NCBI GenBank assembly: GCA_039197065.1
Contig: JBCCUL010000046.1
Location: forward strand, 1 to 53,748
Direction of reading: 5' to 3'
DNA length: 53,748 nucleotides
Source: JANQPX01 sp039197065
Lineage (GTDB): Bacteria > Pseudomonadota > Alphaproteobacteria > Geminicoccales > Geminicoccaceae
Made by a program: the position numbers and the translations under genes. How positions within the stretch are numbered: the first letter of the stretch is position 1; the number at the start of each line of letters is the position of its first letter. The notes beneath the pieces are model-generated. The model saw nothing but the letters and a program-made list of their open reading frames with translations, searched no databases and had not been told where the DNA came from. This document shows, piece by piece, positions 41,351 to 49,971 of the stretch.

Positions 41351-42547
41351 ATGTCTCCCAGTCTGCTGCGTTCGACCGTCATCCTCGGTCTGCTCGCCGC
41401 CCTCGGGCCGGCGTCGATCGACATGTACCTGCCGGCCCTGCCGTCGATCGCCGAGGATCTCGGCTCGCCGGTCGGCGCCGTGCAGATGACGCTTGCCGCC
41501 TACTTCCTCGGCTTCGGCGTCTCGCAGCTGGTCTACGGGCCGATCGCCGATCAGGTCGGGCGAAAGCCGCCGCTCTATGCCGGTCTCGCCATTTTCGCGA
41601 TCGCCTCGATCGTCTGCGCGCTGGCGCCGACCGTCGAAGTTCTCCTGGCCGCGCGCGTCGCCCAGGGGATCGGCGGCGGTGCGGCGATGGTGGTGCCGCG
41701 GGCGATCGTGCGTGATCAATATACCGGCGTCGAGGCCACGCGCCTCATGGGCCTGATGATGATGGTGGTCAGCGTCTCCCCGATGATCGCCCCGCTCGCC
41801 GGCAGCGGCGTCATGCTCTTGGGCGGCTGGCAAGGCATCTTTTTCGCCCTCGGTGCCGGTGCGCTCCTGGGGCTCCTGATGATCGGCTTCCTCTACCCCG
41901 AAACGCTGGACGAAAACGACCGCGTGCCGTTCAACAAAAAGACGTTCCTCGGCGGCACGCGTCTCCTGCTGACCGACGGCCCGTTCATGATCCCGACCCT
42001 GATCTGCGGCTTTTGCATGGCGAGCTTCTTCGTCTTCGTCGCCAGCGCGTCCTTCGTCTACACTGGCCAGTTCGGGCTCTCGCCCACCGGCTTCGGGCTC
42101 GCCTTCGCGCTCAACGGAGTCGGCTTCTTCTTCGCCACCCAGGCCGCCGCGGGCATCGGCGCCAGGCTCGGCATGGCGCGCATGGTCACCCTCGCGATCC
42201 TGGGCTTTGTCCTGCTCATGCTCACGCTCCTCACCGTGATCGCCCTAGGCTTCGGCACCTTGCCAATGCTGATCGGCTTTCTCTTTCTCGGCAACGCCTG
42301 TCTCGGCCTGGTCATCCCGACGACCATGGTACTGGCGCTCGAACGGCATGGCGAGATCGCCGGTCTCGCCTCGTCCTTGGGCGGCACGCTCCAGATGATG
42401 GTGGTCGGTGGCATGATCGCGCTCGCCAGCCCGTTCTTCGACGGCACGGCCACGCCCATGATTGCCTCCATTCTCGCCTGCGGCCTCTTCGCCCTCGTCT
42501 TGACCCGCCTGAACGCGACGCAGGACCCGGTTCATCAGCCGGGGTAG
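41351..42547 (+). CDS. MFS drug efflux transporter, Bcr/CflA family
   Basis: A 398-residue transporter with 12 predicted membrane helices. Bcr/CflA signs are the N-terminal LAALGPASIDMYLPALPSIA, YGPIADQVGRKPPLYAGLAI (motif A), AARVAQGIGGGAAMVVPRAI, and the short C-terminus. Substrates of this family include bicyclomycin, chloramphenicol and other small drugs. The start at 41351 was chosen as the family-typical MSPSLLRST; an upstream ATG at 41318 is less likely. It is co-directional with the redoxin (46 bp apart), under probable TetR control, which suggests export of a toxic or oxidising compound. Confidence 0.9.
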   Translation: MSPSLLRSTVILGLLAALGPASIDMYLPALPSIAEDLGSPVGAVQMTLAAYFLGFGVSQLVYGPIADQVGRKPPLYAGLAIFAIASIVCALAPTVEVLLAARVAQGIGGGAAMVVPRAIVRDQYTGVEATRLMGLMMMVVSVSPMIAPLAGSGVMLLGGWQGIFFALGAGALLGLLMIGFLYPETLDENDRVPFNKKTFLGGTRLLLTDGPFMIPTLICGFCMASFFVFVASASFVYTGQFGLSPTGFGLAFALNGVGFFFATQAAAGIGARLGMARMVTLAILGFVLLMLTLLTVIALGFGTLPMLIGFLFLGNACLGLVIPTTMVLALERHGEIAGLASSLGGTLQMMVVGGMIALASPFFDGTATPMIASILACGLFALVLTRLNATQDPVHQPG

Positions 42548-42593
42548 CCGGCGGACGTTCACCCCCCATCTTTCCCAAACAAGGAGTAAAAGA

Positions 42594-43061
42594 ATGCGCC
42601 CCTTCCTCACCCTCGCCGCCCTAGCCCTCGTCGCCCCCATGGTTGCCGCTGGTCCCGTCCTCGCCGAGGGGCCGTCCGAAGCCACGTTAGAGGAACTGAA
42701 TGCGCTCAACGACCGCTTCAACGAGGCCGCCGCCAGCTACGACCTGGAGGCCTTCCTCTCCCTCTACGACGACGAAACGCTCTGGATCGCGCCGGCGACG
42801 CCGCCGGTCGCCGGCCATGACGCCCCGAGTCAGACCTTTCAGTTCCTGACCGACAACCAGGGCAAGCTGACCCACGACGTCGACAAACTGTTCGTCTCCG
42901 ACGACGGCACGCTTGCGGTGATGATCGGCAGCGCGGACGTTCTGGTCGAGAGCCAGGGCATGGACGCCGACGGCACCTATCTGTTCGTCCTGGAACGCCA
43001 GGACGAGGGCTGGAAGATCGTCACCGACATGTGGCATCAGCACCAGGAAGCGCAGCAGTAA
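42594..43061 (+). CDS. Secreted NTF2-like (DUF4440/SgcJ-type) protein
   Basis: A 155-residue protein with a signal peptide (residues 1-23, ending VLAEG) and an NTF2-like cone fold: LEELNALNDRFNEAAASYDL, FLSLYDDETLWIAPATPPVA and FVLERQDEGWKIVTDMWHQH. Similar proteins are called SgcJ/EcaC-like or DUF4440 and have no agreed role. An AAGGAG site sits ahead of the ATG. It closes the redoxin-MFS unit, 46 bp after the transporter, and ends 13 bp before the convergent tctA gene. Confidence 0.82.
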   Translation: MRPFLTLAALALVAPMVAAGPVLAEGPSEATLEELNALNDRFNEAAASYDLEAFLSLYDDETLWIAPATPPVAGHDAPSQTFQFLTDNQGKLTHDVDKLFVSDDGTLAVMIGSADVLVESQGMDADGTYLFVLERQDEGWKIVTDMWHQHQEAQQ

Positions 43062-43073
43062 GAGCCCGGCCGG

Positions 43074-44576
43074 TCACGCGGCAACGGCTTCCGGCTTTCT
43101 CTGCGCGCGCACGGTCATGACGATCGCGCCGACGATCAGGAGCAGGTTGACGACCACCAGAACCGCCGAGACCGGACGCTCCATGAAGATCCAAAGACCG
43201 TCCTGAGAGATCAGGAGCGATCGCCGGAAATTGCTCTCCAGGAGCGGCCCCAGGATCATGCCGATGACCACGGGCGCGAGCGGGATGCCGGTCGCGCGGA
43301 ACAGGATGCCGATCAGACCGAAGCCGAGCATGACCATCAGATCGAACACCGAAGCCTGGAGCGCGAACGTGCCGATCGAGCACAACAGGAGCACGATCGG
43401 GATCAGATAGCTCTTGGGGATGCGCAGCACGTAGACGAACAGCGGCGTTACTAGGATGCCGGCGATCAGCAGGAACACATTGGAAGCCAGGTAAACGAGA
43501 AAGATGCCGCCGACCACGTCCGGCCGGAATTCGAACATCTCCGGGCCCGGCACGATGCCCAGGATCAGGAGCGCGCCCAGCAGCATGGCGGAGGACGCGT
43601 CGCCTGGAATGCCAAGCGCCAGTGTCGGCACCAGCGTGCCGCCGACCGTGGCGTTGTTGGCGGCTTCGGTGGCGACCACGCCGCCCTCCGCCCCCTCGCC
43701 ATAGACCTCGTCGTCGCGCGACAGGGATTTGGCCGCGGCGTAGGAGGTGAAGGAGCTGATCACGCCGCCGGCACCGGGAAGGGCGCCGAAAAACGCACCG
43801 ATGGTCGAGGAGCGTATGAGGTTGATCCAGCGCTTCAGCGTGATAATCGCCGTGCCGAAGCCGGGTCTCGCGATCTGAATGTCGGGGGATTTTAAGAGGT
43901 CCTTGCCCATCATCTGATAGGCCATTTCGGAGATTGCGAACAGGCCGACCACCACCGCGACGATGTGGAAGCCGTTCAGCATATGATGCGAGCCGAAGGT
44001 GAAACGATAACCGGTCGAAAACGCATCGGTGCCGATGGTCGCCAAAAGGAGACCAAAACAGCCGGCGATCAAACCTTTTAAGATCGAGCCGCCGGAAATC
44101 ACCGCGATCGCGAGAAGGCCGGTGATCGCAAGGAGGGTGTATTCGGGCGGTGCGAAATTGGCGGCGAACTTGGCGAGTGCTGGCGACGCTAGAACCAGAA
44201 TGATGCCGCCGAACAGGCCGCCCAGGGCTGAAGCAGAGATCGCGATGCCGATGGCATCGGACGCGCGGCCTTTCTGGGCCATTGGAAAGCCGTCGAACAA
44301 GGTCGCCGCCGCGAGCGGCGTTCCCGGAATGCGCAGCAGAATCGCTGAGATCGAGCCGCCGCAGGAACCGCCGACGAAAATGGCGATGAGGAAGCCCATC
44401 GCAGCCACCGGCGGCAGGCCGATCACCACGGGCAGCATCAGGATGATGCCCATCAGCGGGCCAAGGCCAGGGAGAGCACCGACCAGAAGGCCGAACAGGA
44501 TGCCGAGCAGCGTCAGCCCGAGGGCAAGCGGCGTGAGAAAGGCGTCGAGCCCGACAATGAGCGACTCGATCAGCAT
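43074..44576 (-). CDS. tctA: Tripartite tricarboxylate transporter large permease TctA
   Basis: A 500-residue permease of the TctA family with about 11-12 membrane helices. Signature stretches are LGILFGLLVGALPGLGPLMG near residue 25, GGSCGGSISAILLRIPGTPL, GALPGAGGVISSFTSYAAAK and the repeat-like VATEAANNATVGGTLVPTLA-LGIPGD. The length is exactly family-typical. It begins 4 bp after tctB. The system uses a secondary (ion-driven) mechanism with periplasmic binder TctC. The sulfatase in the same operon suggests that the cargo is linked to an organosulfate. Confidence 0.95.
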   Translation of the reverse strand: MLIESLIVGLDAFLTPLALGLTLLGILFGLLVGALPGLGPLMGIILMLPVVIGLPPVAAMGFLIAIFVGGSCGGSISAILLRIPGTPLAAATLFDGFPMAQKGRASDAIGIAISASALGGLFGGIILVLASPALAKFAANFAPPEYTLLAITGLLAIAVISGGSILKGLIAGCFGLLLATIGTDAFSTGYRFTFGSHHMLNGFHIVAVVVGLFAISEMAYQMMGKDLLKSPDIQIARPGFGTAIITLKRWINLIRSSTIGAFFGALPGAGGVISSFTSYAAAKSLSRDDEVYGEGAEGGVVATEAANNATVGGTLVPTLALGIPGDASSAMLLGALLILGIVPGPEMFEFRPDVVGGIFLVYLASNVFLLIAGILVTPLFVYVLRIPKSYLIPIVLLLCSIGTFALQASVFDLMVMLGFGLIGILFRATGIPLAPVVIGMILGPLLESNFRRSLLISQDGLWIFMERPVSAVLVVVNLLLIVGAIVMTVRAQRKPEAVAA

Positions 44577-44580
44577 CGGA

Positions 44581-45081
44581 TCAACTCCAGGGAATATTCA
44601 GGCGGAAGACGCCGCCTGGAAGAACGATTTTCAGAAAAAATTCGAACATGAAGGCGAAAAAGAGCGACATGGCGAGTGCGGAAATCACCATGAGAACCAT
44701 CCGGCGCATGCCGGCGATCCACATGATGGCGAAGAGCATTATGGGTGTCGTCAGGTGATAGCCAAGCCAATTGAGGAGACCGAGATAGCCTGCGAAGACG
44801 GCCAGCATCGCCGCAGGCCTGCCGAGGCTGCCGATGTCGACGCCGTCGTCATCCTGCTCCTCGTCGCTCTTCATCAGGAACGAAGCCGCGAGCTGGCAGA
44901 CCAGCAAAATGCCGATGAGCACGGAAATGGCCCGTGGATAGGCCGCTGCATTGTCATAAGGACCGCCCGAGGCGATCCCCTGCTCGGTCATGGACGTGGC
45001 GATTTGCTGGAAGACAACCGCGATCACCACGGCAAAGAACACGATCGCAACGATGTTGAGATGGCGTTTTCGGATGATCAC
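44581..45081 (-). CDS. tctB: Tripartite tricarboxylate transporter small permease TctB
   Basis: A 166-residue protein with four membrane helices (NIVAIVFFAVVIAVVFQQIA, ISVLIGILLVCQLAASFL, AMLAVFAGYLGLLNWLGYHL, VISALAMSLFFAFMFEFFL), the DUF1468/TctB build. The GTG start at 45081 has a strong GAGGAGG site. It lies 20 bp after tctC and 4 bp before tctA. It completes the membrane part of the transporter; sequence gives no hint of the cargo. Confidence 0.9.
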   Translation of the reverse strand: MIIRKRHLNIVAIVFFAVVIAVVFQQIATSMTEQGIASGGPYDNAAAYPRAISVLIGILLVCQLAASFLMKSDEEQDDDGVDIGSLGRPAAMLAVFAGYLGLLNWLGYHLTTPIMLFAIMWIAGMRRMVLMVISALAMSLFFAFMFEFFLKIVLPGGVFRLNIPWS

Positions 45082-45101
45082 GGCCGTTCCTCCTCTTACC
45101 C

Positions 45102-46103
45102 CTACTGGAGCTTCTTCAGTTCTTCTTCTTCCCAGGCAAGCGCATCGCCCATGGCGCTGAGCTGACCGGATACTGGTCCGATGACCTCGTCATATTGGCT
45201 GTGATCCCACTCCAGCGGCACGAAGCCGACAGCCTCGATCGCTTCCTTGACGTCGTCCCTTGCCATAGCGGCGGCCATCGCCTCGCGCAGCCTGTCGGCG
45301 ACGTCGTCAGGCGTGTCGGCATGCACGATCCACCAAGTCCAACCCATCGGCGCAAGGCCGGAGAGGCCAAGGTCGATGTCGAGATCGACGATGCTCGGCG
45401 CACCGTCATAGGAGGCCTTGGCGCCTGGAAGCTCCGAGAGCACCAGCATGATGTTGAAGGCGTCCTTGTCCTGGATGTAGTTGCCGACATTGACGAAGGC
45501 GAAGTCCAGCACGCCGGACTTCAGATCCTTGACCGCATTGCCGTCGGCCGAATACGGCACGTTTTGCGCAACCACGCCGTAGGACTGGAGAACCTTGGCG
45601 ATGACCATGTGGGGCAGGTTGTTGCGCGACCCGGAGGAGTAGCGAAGTTTCCCGGGGTTTTCTTTGCCGTAAGCCATCATCTCTTCGAAGTTGGACCAGC
45701 GCGATTCGTTTGGGCGGCCGCCGATCGCGAACGCGTTGGAGACGGCGGCATTGAGCGGTTTGAAGTCCGAATAGACCCAGTCGACCTTGCCGAGTACCGG
45801 CTGCAGCACCAGCGGCGCCACATAGCCGTCCATGATGGTGTAGCCGTCGGCCGGGCGCGACATCGCGGACTGCAACCCCTTGGTGCCGGCAGCACCCGGG
45901 GTCGAAATCACCGGCACGGACACGCCGAGTTCCTCGCCCATGGCCTTGGCGATGATCTGCGACACCGACATGGCATTGCCGGGCGCCCAGGGATGGATCA
46001 GTTCGACGGTTCGTTCCGGAAATTCGGCCACAGCCGCGCCGGCGCCCAGCGCGACACAGGTGGCCACGATCAGGTTAGTTTTCAAGAGCTTGGTGAGTTT
46101 CAT
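45102..46103 (-). CDS. tctC: Tripartite tricarboxylate transporter binding protein TctC
   Basis: A 333-residue periplasmic binder of the TctC/Bug family with a Sec signal (cleavage near residue 26, AVAEF). It has FPERTVELIHPWAPGNAMSV at the mature N-terminus, GAAGTKGLQSAMSRPADGYT, and QSYGVVAQNVPYSADGNAVK. The Asp ligand-binding positions of Bug proteins cannot be assigned safely. A GGGAGG site precedes the ATG. It starts 32 bp after the sulfatase gene. Bug-family binders vary widely in ligand, so the cargo is inferred only from the sulfatase. Confidence 0.92.
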   Translation of the reverse strand: MKLTKLLKTNLIVATCVALGAGAAVAEFPERTVELIHPWAPGNAMSVSQIIAKAMGEELGVSVPVISTPGAAGTKGLQSAMSRPADGYTIMDGYVAPLVLQPVLGKVDWVYSDFKPLNAAVSNAFAIGGRPNESRWSNFEEMMAYGKENPGKLRYSSGSRNNLPHMVIAKVLQSYGVVAQNVPYSADGNAVKDLKSGVLDFAFVNVGNYIQDKDAFNIMLVLSELPGAKASYDGAPSIVDLDIDLGLSGLAPMGWTWWIVHADTPDDVADRLREAMAAAMARDDVKEAIEAVGFVPLEWDHSQYDEVIGPVSGQLSAMGDALAWEEEELKKLQ

Positions 46104-46135
46104 TAATTGCCTCCCGGTCGATCAACCTTGAGAAG

Positions 46136-47728
46136 TTAGAGACGGGTGTCCGTCTCGCGCACATCCGCAGCCGGCGCCTCCATGCCGAAATGCGGATACA
46201 ATTCCCTTGGCGCATCGTGCCGCCTGAAGTGCTCGGCGATGCTTGCCATGAGACTTCGCTCGGTCGCGGGATCATGGATTGGACGTTCCTGGCCCGGATC
46301 GAGATCGAGATCGAACAGAGAGGTCTGGAAGTCGACCGCCGCGTGCCCATCCATGCCTGTCTGCGTGTTCCCGGGATCGAGCTGCACCTTGAGGACCGGT
46401 ACACCCTTGGTGAAATCGAACGGGCCCGACAACTGCGCCGTCCGCAGTTCGCCTACGTCGAAATGCTCGATCATGTGGCTCGGCATCAGGGTGTAGAGGT
46501 TCAGATGCTCGGCGCTGTGATCGTCGGGGAACCGGAAATAGCTGTAGCGTCCGTCCGTAATGCAGACCGGACCCGCAAACATGCCGAGTATGACGCTGTC
46601 GCGGATCGGCGCCTCGCACCCCAAGAGCGGCAGAAGCGATGCTCCGGTCACGCTGGGAGGCACTTCGCAGTCAAAGAAATCGAGAAATGTCGGCATCAGA
46701 TCGGGCGTCTGCGTCAGGCTGGCACGCCGCTCTCCGCCCCATTCCAAAGCGTCCGGATGCGCGATCATCAGCGGTATGTGCGAGATTTCTTCGTAATAGG
46801 GTGTGCGGTTCTTGCCCCACCAGTCATGTTCGGAAAGCAGGAAGCCGTGGTCGGTCGACAGGACTAGGGCGGTGTCTCGCCAAAGATCGTGGGCGTCAAA
46901 ATAGTCCAGGAGCCTGCCGAAATACTCGTCGCACATGGCGACCAGGGCGGCGTAATTGCCGCGGATCTCGGCGATCTCCTCGGCACTTTCGGCAACCCGC
47001 TCGTAGACGGGCCAATCCAGAATTTTGCCGTTGTAGCCGGATGTATAAGCATCTCGGAAACGCTCGGGGGCGACAAAGGGCTCGTGCGGATCAAAGCACT
47101 CCAGCTGCAGAAACCAGTCGTCGGCCTTCGCATTCAATTCCAGGAAGTCGAAGGCCGCCGCAAAGCACCTGGCCGTCGGAAAGTCGTTTTCCTCTATTAG
47201 AAAATCGCTGTTAATGGCCGCCCGCGACTTCTTCCAAGTCGCCTTGTCCACGTTGAAGCGGGTCACGGTCCGGCCGAAATCCACCTCCTGCAGCGGATAG
47301 TGGCGGGCATCGAATTTCTCCCTGTAGCGCTCGATGGGCGGCGCTACCAAGGCCTTTTGCGCGTCATACTCCTGGCCGCGGATGAAATCCCAGCTGTCGA
47401 ACGCATTGGCGTATCCGAAGCCGCCATTCTCGAAGTAATGCAGATGGTCCGAGATCAGGTGGGTGTAGGTCCCGTTCTGACTGAGAATGCGCGCGAAGGA
47501 ATCGTCAAAGGGTTCGAGCGGACCCCAGGTGCGGTGCATAAAATTCAGCCGGCCGGTATGCATGTCGCGGCGCGCAGGCATGCAGGGCAGGCTGCCGACA
47601 TAGTGCTTGTCAAAGGTGACGGCCTTTTCCGCGAAACGGTCGAAATTGGGGGTCCGGACCGCGGTTCCGCCATACACCCCCAGCGCGTGACGGTTCAGCG
47701 AGTCGAAGAGGACGAAAACCGTTTTCAT
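46136..47728 (-). CDS. Sulfatase (formylglycine type)
   Basis: A 530-residue type I sulfatase. The formylglycine motif C-x-P-x-R is present as Cys49-Met-Pro-Ala-Arg53 (LPCMPARRDMHTGR), needing conversion by a maturing enzyme not seen in the window. Metal ligands fit FVLFDSLNRHALGVYGGTAV at the N-terminus and VLSTDHGFLLSEHDWWGKN near residue 290. No signal peptide is present, so the enzyme is cytoplasmic and must act on something taken up. It leads the operon sulfatase-tctC-tctB-tctA and is divergent from a LysR gene. An aryl, alkyl or sugar sulfate (or a phosphonate, as in some relatives) is a plausible substrate. Confidence 0.92.
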   Translation of the reverse strand: MKTVFVLFDSLNRHALGVYGGTAVRTPNFDRFAEKAVTFDKHYVGSLPCMPARRDMHTGRLNFMHRTWGPLEPFDDSFARILSQNGTYTHLISDHLHYFENGGFGYANAFDSWDFIRGQEYDAQKALVAPPIERYREKFDARHYPLQEVDFGRTVTRFNVDKATWKKSRAAINSDFLIEENDFPTARCFAAAFDFLELNAKADDWFLQLECFDPHEPFVAPERFRDAYTSGYNGKILDWPVYERVAESAEEIAEIRGNYAALVAMCDEYFGRLLDYFDAHDLWRDTALVLSTDHGFLLSEHDWWGKNRTPYYEEISHIPLMIAHPDALEWGGERRASLTQTPDLMPTFLDFFDCEVPPSVTGASLLPLLGCEAPIRDSVILGMFAGPVCITDGRYSYFRFPDDHSAEHLNLYTLMPSHMIEHFDVGELRTAQLSGPFDFTKGVPVLKVQLDPGNTQTGMDGHAAVDFQTSLFDLDLDPGQERPIHDPATERSLMASIAEHFRRHDAPRELYPHFGMEAPAADVRETDTRL

Positions 47729-47783
47729 AGCCTTCCCGATTGACTGTTGAGAACAGCTTGAACGCTTTCAGACATTCTGTAAA

Positions 47784-47819
47784 ATTCGAAATATGATCTT
47801 TATCATCGATAAATCGAAT
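47784..47819. promoter_or_regulatory. LysR-type operator between sulfatase and lysR
   Basis: Nested inverted repeats lie in the 96-bp divergent region: outer arms ATTCGA/TCGAAT (47784-47789, 47814-47819) and inner arms ATGAT/ATCAT around CTTT. The AT-rich dyad just before the lysR ATG fits a site used both for self-control and for the sulfatase operon. Confidence 0.6.
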
Positions 47820-47824
47820 GTCTA

Positions 47825-48721
47825 ATGGATAAGAATCTAACAGCGTTTTTGGTTGTTGCACGAACAGGAAACCTGACGAAGGCCAGCGAACAGCTTCGCG
47901 TGACCCAGTCCTCCGTCACGAAACGCATTGCCAATCTGGAGCTGGAAGTCGGTGCCAGCCTGTTCGAGCGGCACCGCCGGGGCATGCGCCCGACGCCGGC
48001 CGGCAAGATATTTCTCGACCATGCGACGCAGATTGACGCTGAATATCGGCAAAGCAAGGAAAGGGTTGCTGCAATCGGTGCTGCGGGCTTATCCGTGCTG
48101 CGGGTCGGCGCCGGGCCGCTTTTTCACCTCTGCTACATCGCCCCTCTTTTCAACGAGCTTTCCCAAAACTATCCCGAGCTCACATTCGAACTGCTGACCG
48201 ATGCCAATGTGCGAACCATTCCCATGTTGCTGGAAGGCACGCTTGATGCCGTTTTCGGGATTATCGAGCCCGAAGCGCTGAATGATTCGATCTTCGTCAA
48301 GCATATGGTCGATGTCGAACACGGTATCGTCATGCCGAAGAGCGAGCCTGCTGCGAGCCTGGAACGTGTCGACCCTGCACAATTTGCCGGTAAATCCTGG
48401 GTAGTGTACACAGACGATCCTGACACGGAGAAAACGATCAGCGATTACTACGTACCCGGTGGCAACATGCCGCCGAACGTCAAGGTGCGAACAACTTCAT
48501 TTACGACCGGCCTGCAAATGGTGGCGCAAGGCAACTTTGTGATGTCAGCCCCCTTACAGTTGGCCAGTAACATCGAAGCCCAAGGCCTCGTCATCCGCCC
48601 AGCTTTGAAAAGGATGAAAAAGCGCGGCGCCGGCCTTCACTTGAGAAAGAGCTCGATGGGCTTTGCCGCCATCCAACTACTCTTAGGGACGTTGGAACGT
48701 ATTGAGTTTGCGGGCGTCTGA
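47825..48721 (+). CDS. LysR-family regulator
   Basis: A 298-residue LysR-type regulator. The N-terminal HTH (residues 1-60: NLTKASEQLRVTQSSVTKRI, then LELEVGASLFERHRRGMRPT) is intact, and the effector domain begins near 90 (LRVGAGPLFHLCYIAPLFNE). The ATG has no strong ribosome site, which is common for self-repressed LysR genes. It is divergent from the sulfatase-tct operon and is the likely effector-responsive regulator. The C-terminal region ends with GLHLRKSSMGFAAIQLLLGT, usual in length. Confidence 0.92.
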   Translation: MDKNLTAFLVVARTGNLTKASEQLRVTQSSVTKRIANLELEVGASLFERHRRGMRPTPAGKIFLDHATQIDAEYRQSKERVAAIGAAGLSVLRVGAGPLFHLCYIAPLFNELSQNYPELTFELLTDANVRTIPMLLEGTLDAVFGIIEPEALNDSIFVKHMVDVEHGIVMPKSEPAASLERVDPAQFAGKSWVVYTDDPDTEKTISDYYVPGGNMPPNVKVRTTSFTTGLQMVAQGNFVMSAPLQLASNIEAQGLVIRPALKRMKKRGAGLHLRKSSMGFAAIQLLLGTLERIEFAGV

Positions 48722-49351
48722 TCTCATTGGGTAGTGTCATAGCTTTTGTTTGGATTGCAGGGAGCAACATCAGCAGGCCGAATGACAAGCGTTATGTCTG
48801 GATGCCGCTCGCGAACGACCATGCCTGCCCCCGATTGGCGGCGCATCCTCCAGCACCGGAATCACACTCGATACTGCCATCGCTTGGCGCAGCCTGGACC
48901 GATGGACCATACTGCAAGACCTGATCGAAGCCGCGCGAGCATCCAACATATAAGCCGATGAGCAGCGAGCCAAATCGCTTGTCGGCTCAGCAGACAGGTT
49001 GTTCCCTTCCAGATCAGGTCATTGTTAGATCTCGAGTGCACGGAGCTGCCGTCACTCGACTGACCGTCACCGTGAGCTGTCATTCCGTCGACGACTGCCT
49101 CGTCCGCAATTTCTGTCCTAATTGCCAAGGATGCTCGGATCTGAAGCCGGCACCGAGTGTGGACGTGGCCGAGCTTGGCTAGCGGCGGAAAACAGGATCG
49201 CTGAACGGGCGAACGGTCTGAAATGAGCTGGATGGATTGCGATATCGTGTGTCGGTCGAAATTGGCGATCGGATGAGGGAGCCCCCGTCATCCGCGTCCA
49301 GGCATCGCCTAAGCTCGACTTCGTCGGCCCAGACCCTGATCTTGAGCATGT

Positions 49352-49384
49352 TGTTTGGCTGTCCAGAAGCTGCTTGCGGCAAAC
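49352..49384. repeat. Diverged 33-bp repeat (partner of 13992-14024)
   Basis: 28 of 33 bases match the copy at 13992, with a 14-base identical start, TGTTTGGCTGTCCA. Each copy lies upstream of a recombinase locus (the remnant at 14197 and the intact gene at 49971), so it may belong to the same kind of mobile element. Confidence 0.45.
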
Positions 49385-49492
49385 CGCAAACGGCATTGCA
49401 GGCCGACAGCAGATTCATCAAACCTGCGAATTACCTGCCGAATCCCGTTTTCGACAGTTTGGCTCCCATAACCGCCTGATATTGTTTGGCTT

Positions 49493-49570
49493 TCCCAGCC
49501 CGACAGCGCCTTGACCTCACTCTCACTACGTAAACTGTGCGAGTGAGGTCAAGGCGCTGTCGGGCTGGGA
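49493..49570. repeat. Perfect 30-bp inverted repeat with 18-base loop
   Basis: The left arm 49493-49522 (starting TCCCAGCCCGACAGCGCCTT) is the exact reverse complement of the right arm 49541-49570, around the loop TCACTACGTAAACTGTGC. No T-run follows on either side, and there is no gene end within several hundred bases, so an intrinsic terminator is unlikely. It may be the two facing ends of a mobile element or a folded recombination or replication site. Confidence 0.75.
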
Positions 49571-49758
49571 TTCTTGGTGGTTCAGGCGGTCGGGGGAGCC
49601 AACAAAATGAGGGGCATGGGAAAGCAAATTGGGGACTGAAATGCAGGAAAAACGAGGCAAAAAAGTTCAGAAATCTGCAGGCAATGGGGAATAAAAAGCC
49701 GGTCTCATTCATCTAGGAATACGGGAGAAACAAGAACGAAGTTATAGTGGGAGCGTCG

Positions 49759-49971
49759 ATGGGCAAGCGAAGCAAAGGGCGTGACGGAGGCAACGATCGT
49801 TGGGCGGCGGACAATGATCATCAAGCCGGTGCTGTGCAATCTGGAGAGCATGGTGATCTTGCGTTATGGTCCAGGCGTTGTCTGATTCCATTGGTGAAGT
49901 TTCTGGCCAGGCGAGCTGCAGAAGACGACTTTGAGAAGGCTGCGAACGACAACAAGCAGCCGAGGGAGTGA
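49759..49971 (+). CDS. Small conserved protein paired with the recombinase
   Basis: A 70-residue protein, MGKRSKGRDGGNDRWAADND at the start, basic and polar, then LWSRRCLIPLVKFLARRAAE and an acidic/Asn tail ending NDNKQPRE. Small proteins with a -LV-LLAR-AA-DF- segment commonly lie directly before recombinases of this type in rhizobial genomes (from memory, not searched). The stop overlaps the recombinase start, so translation is coupled. It could be an accessory or directionality factor; that is a guess. A GTG 12 bp upstream is an alternative start. Confidence 0.6.
   Translation: MGKRSKGRDGGNDRWAADNDHQAGAVQSGEHGDLALWSRRCLIPLVKFLARRAAEDDFEKAANDNKQPRE

Larger units (their letters stand above)
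48722..49758. other. Gene-poor kilobase ahead of the recombinase
   Basis: No intact gene recognised. It holds the diverged repeat at 49352-49384 (partner at 13992-14024), a perfect inverted repeat at 49493-49570 and purine-rich DNA up to 49740. Short open frames here have no family likeness and no ribosome sites. The stretch looks like worn mobile-element DNA. Confidence 0.5.

Noticed and set aside
48722..49480. Several short open frames of 65-90 codons on both strands
   Set aside because: No ribosome sites, no family likeness and odd composition; treated as worn intergenic DNA.
49493..49570. Intrinsic terminator
   Set aside because: No T-run on either side and no gene end nearby; the stem is far longer than usual terminators.
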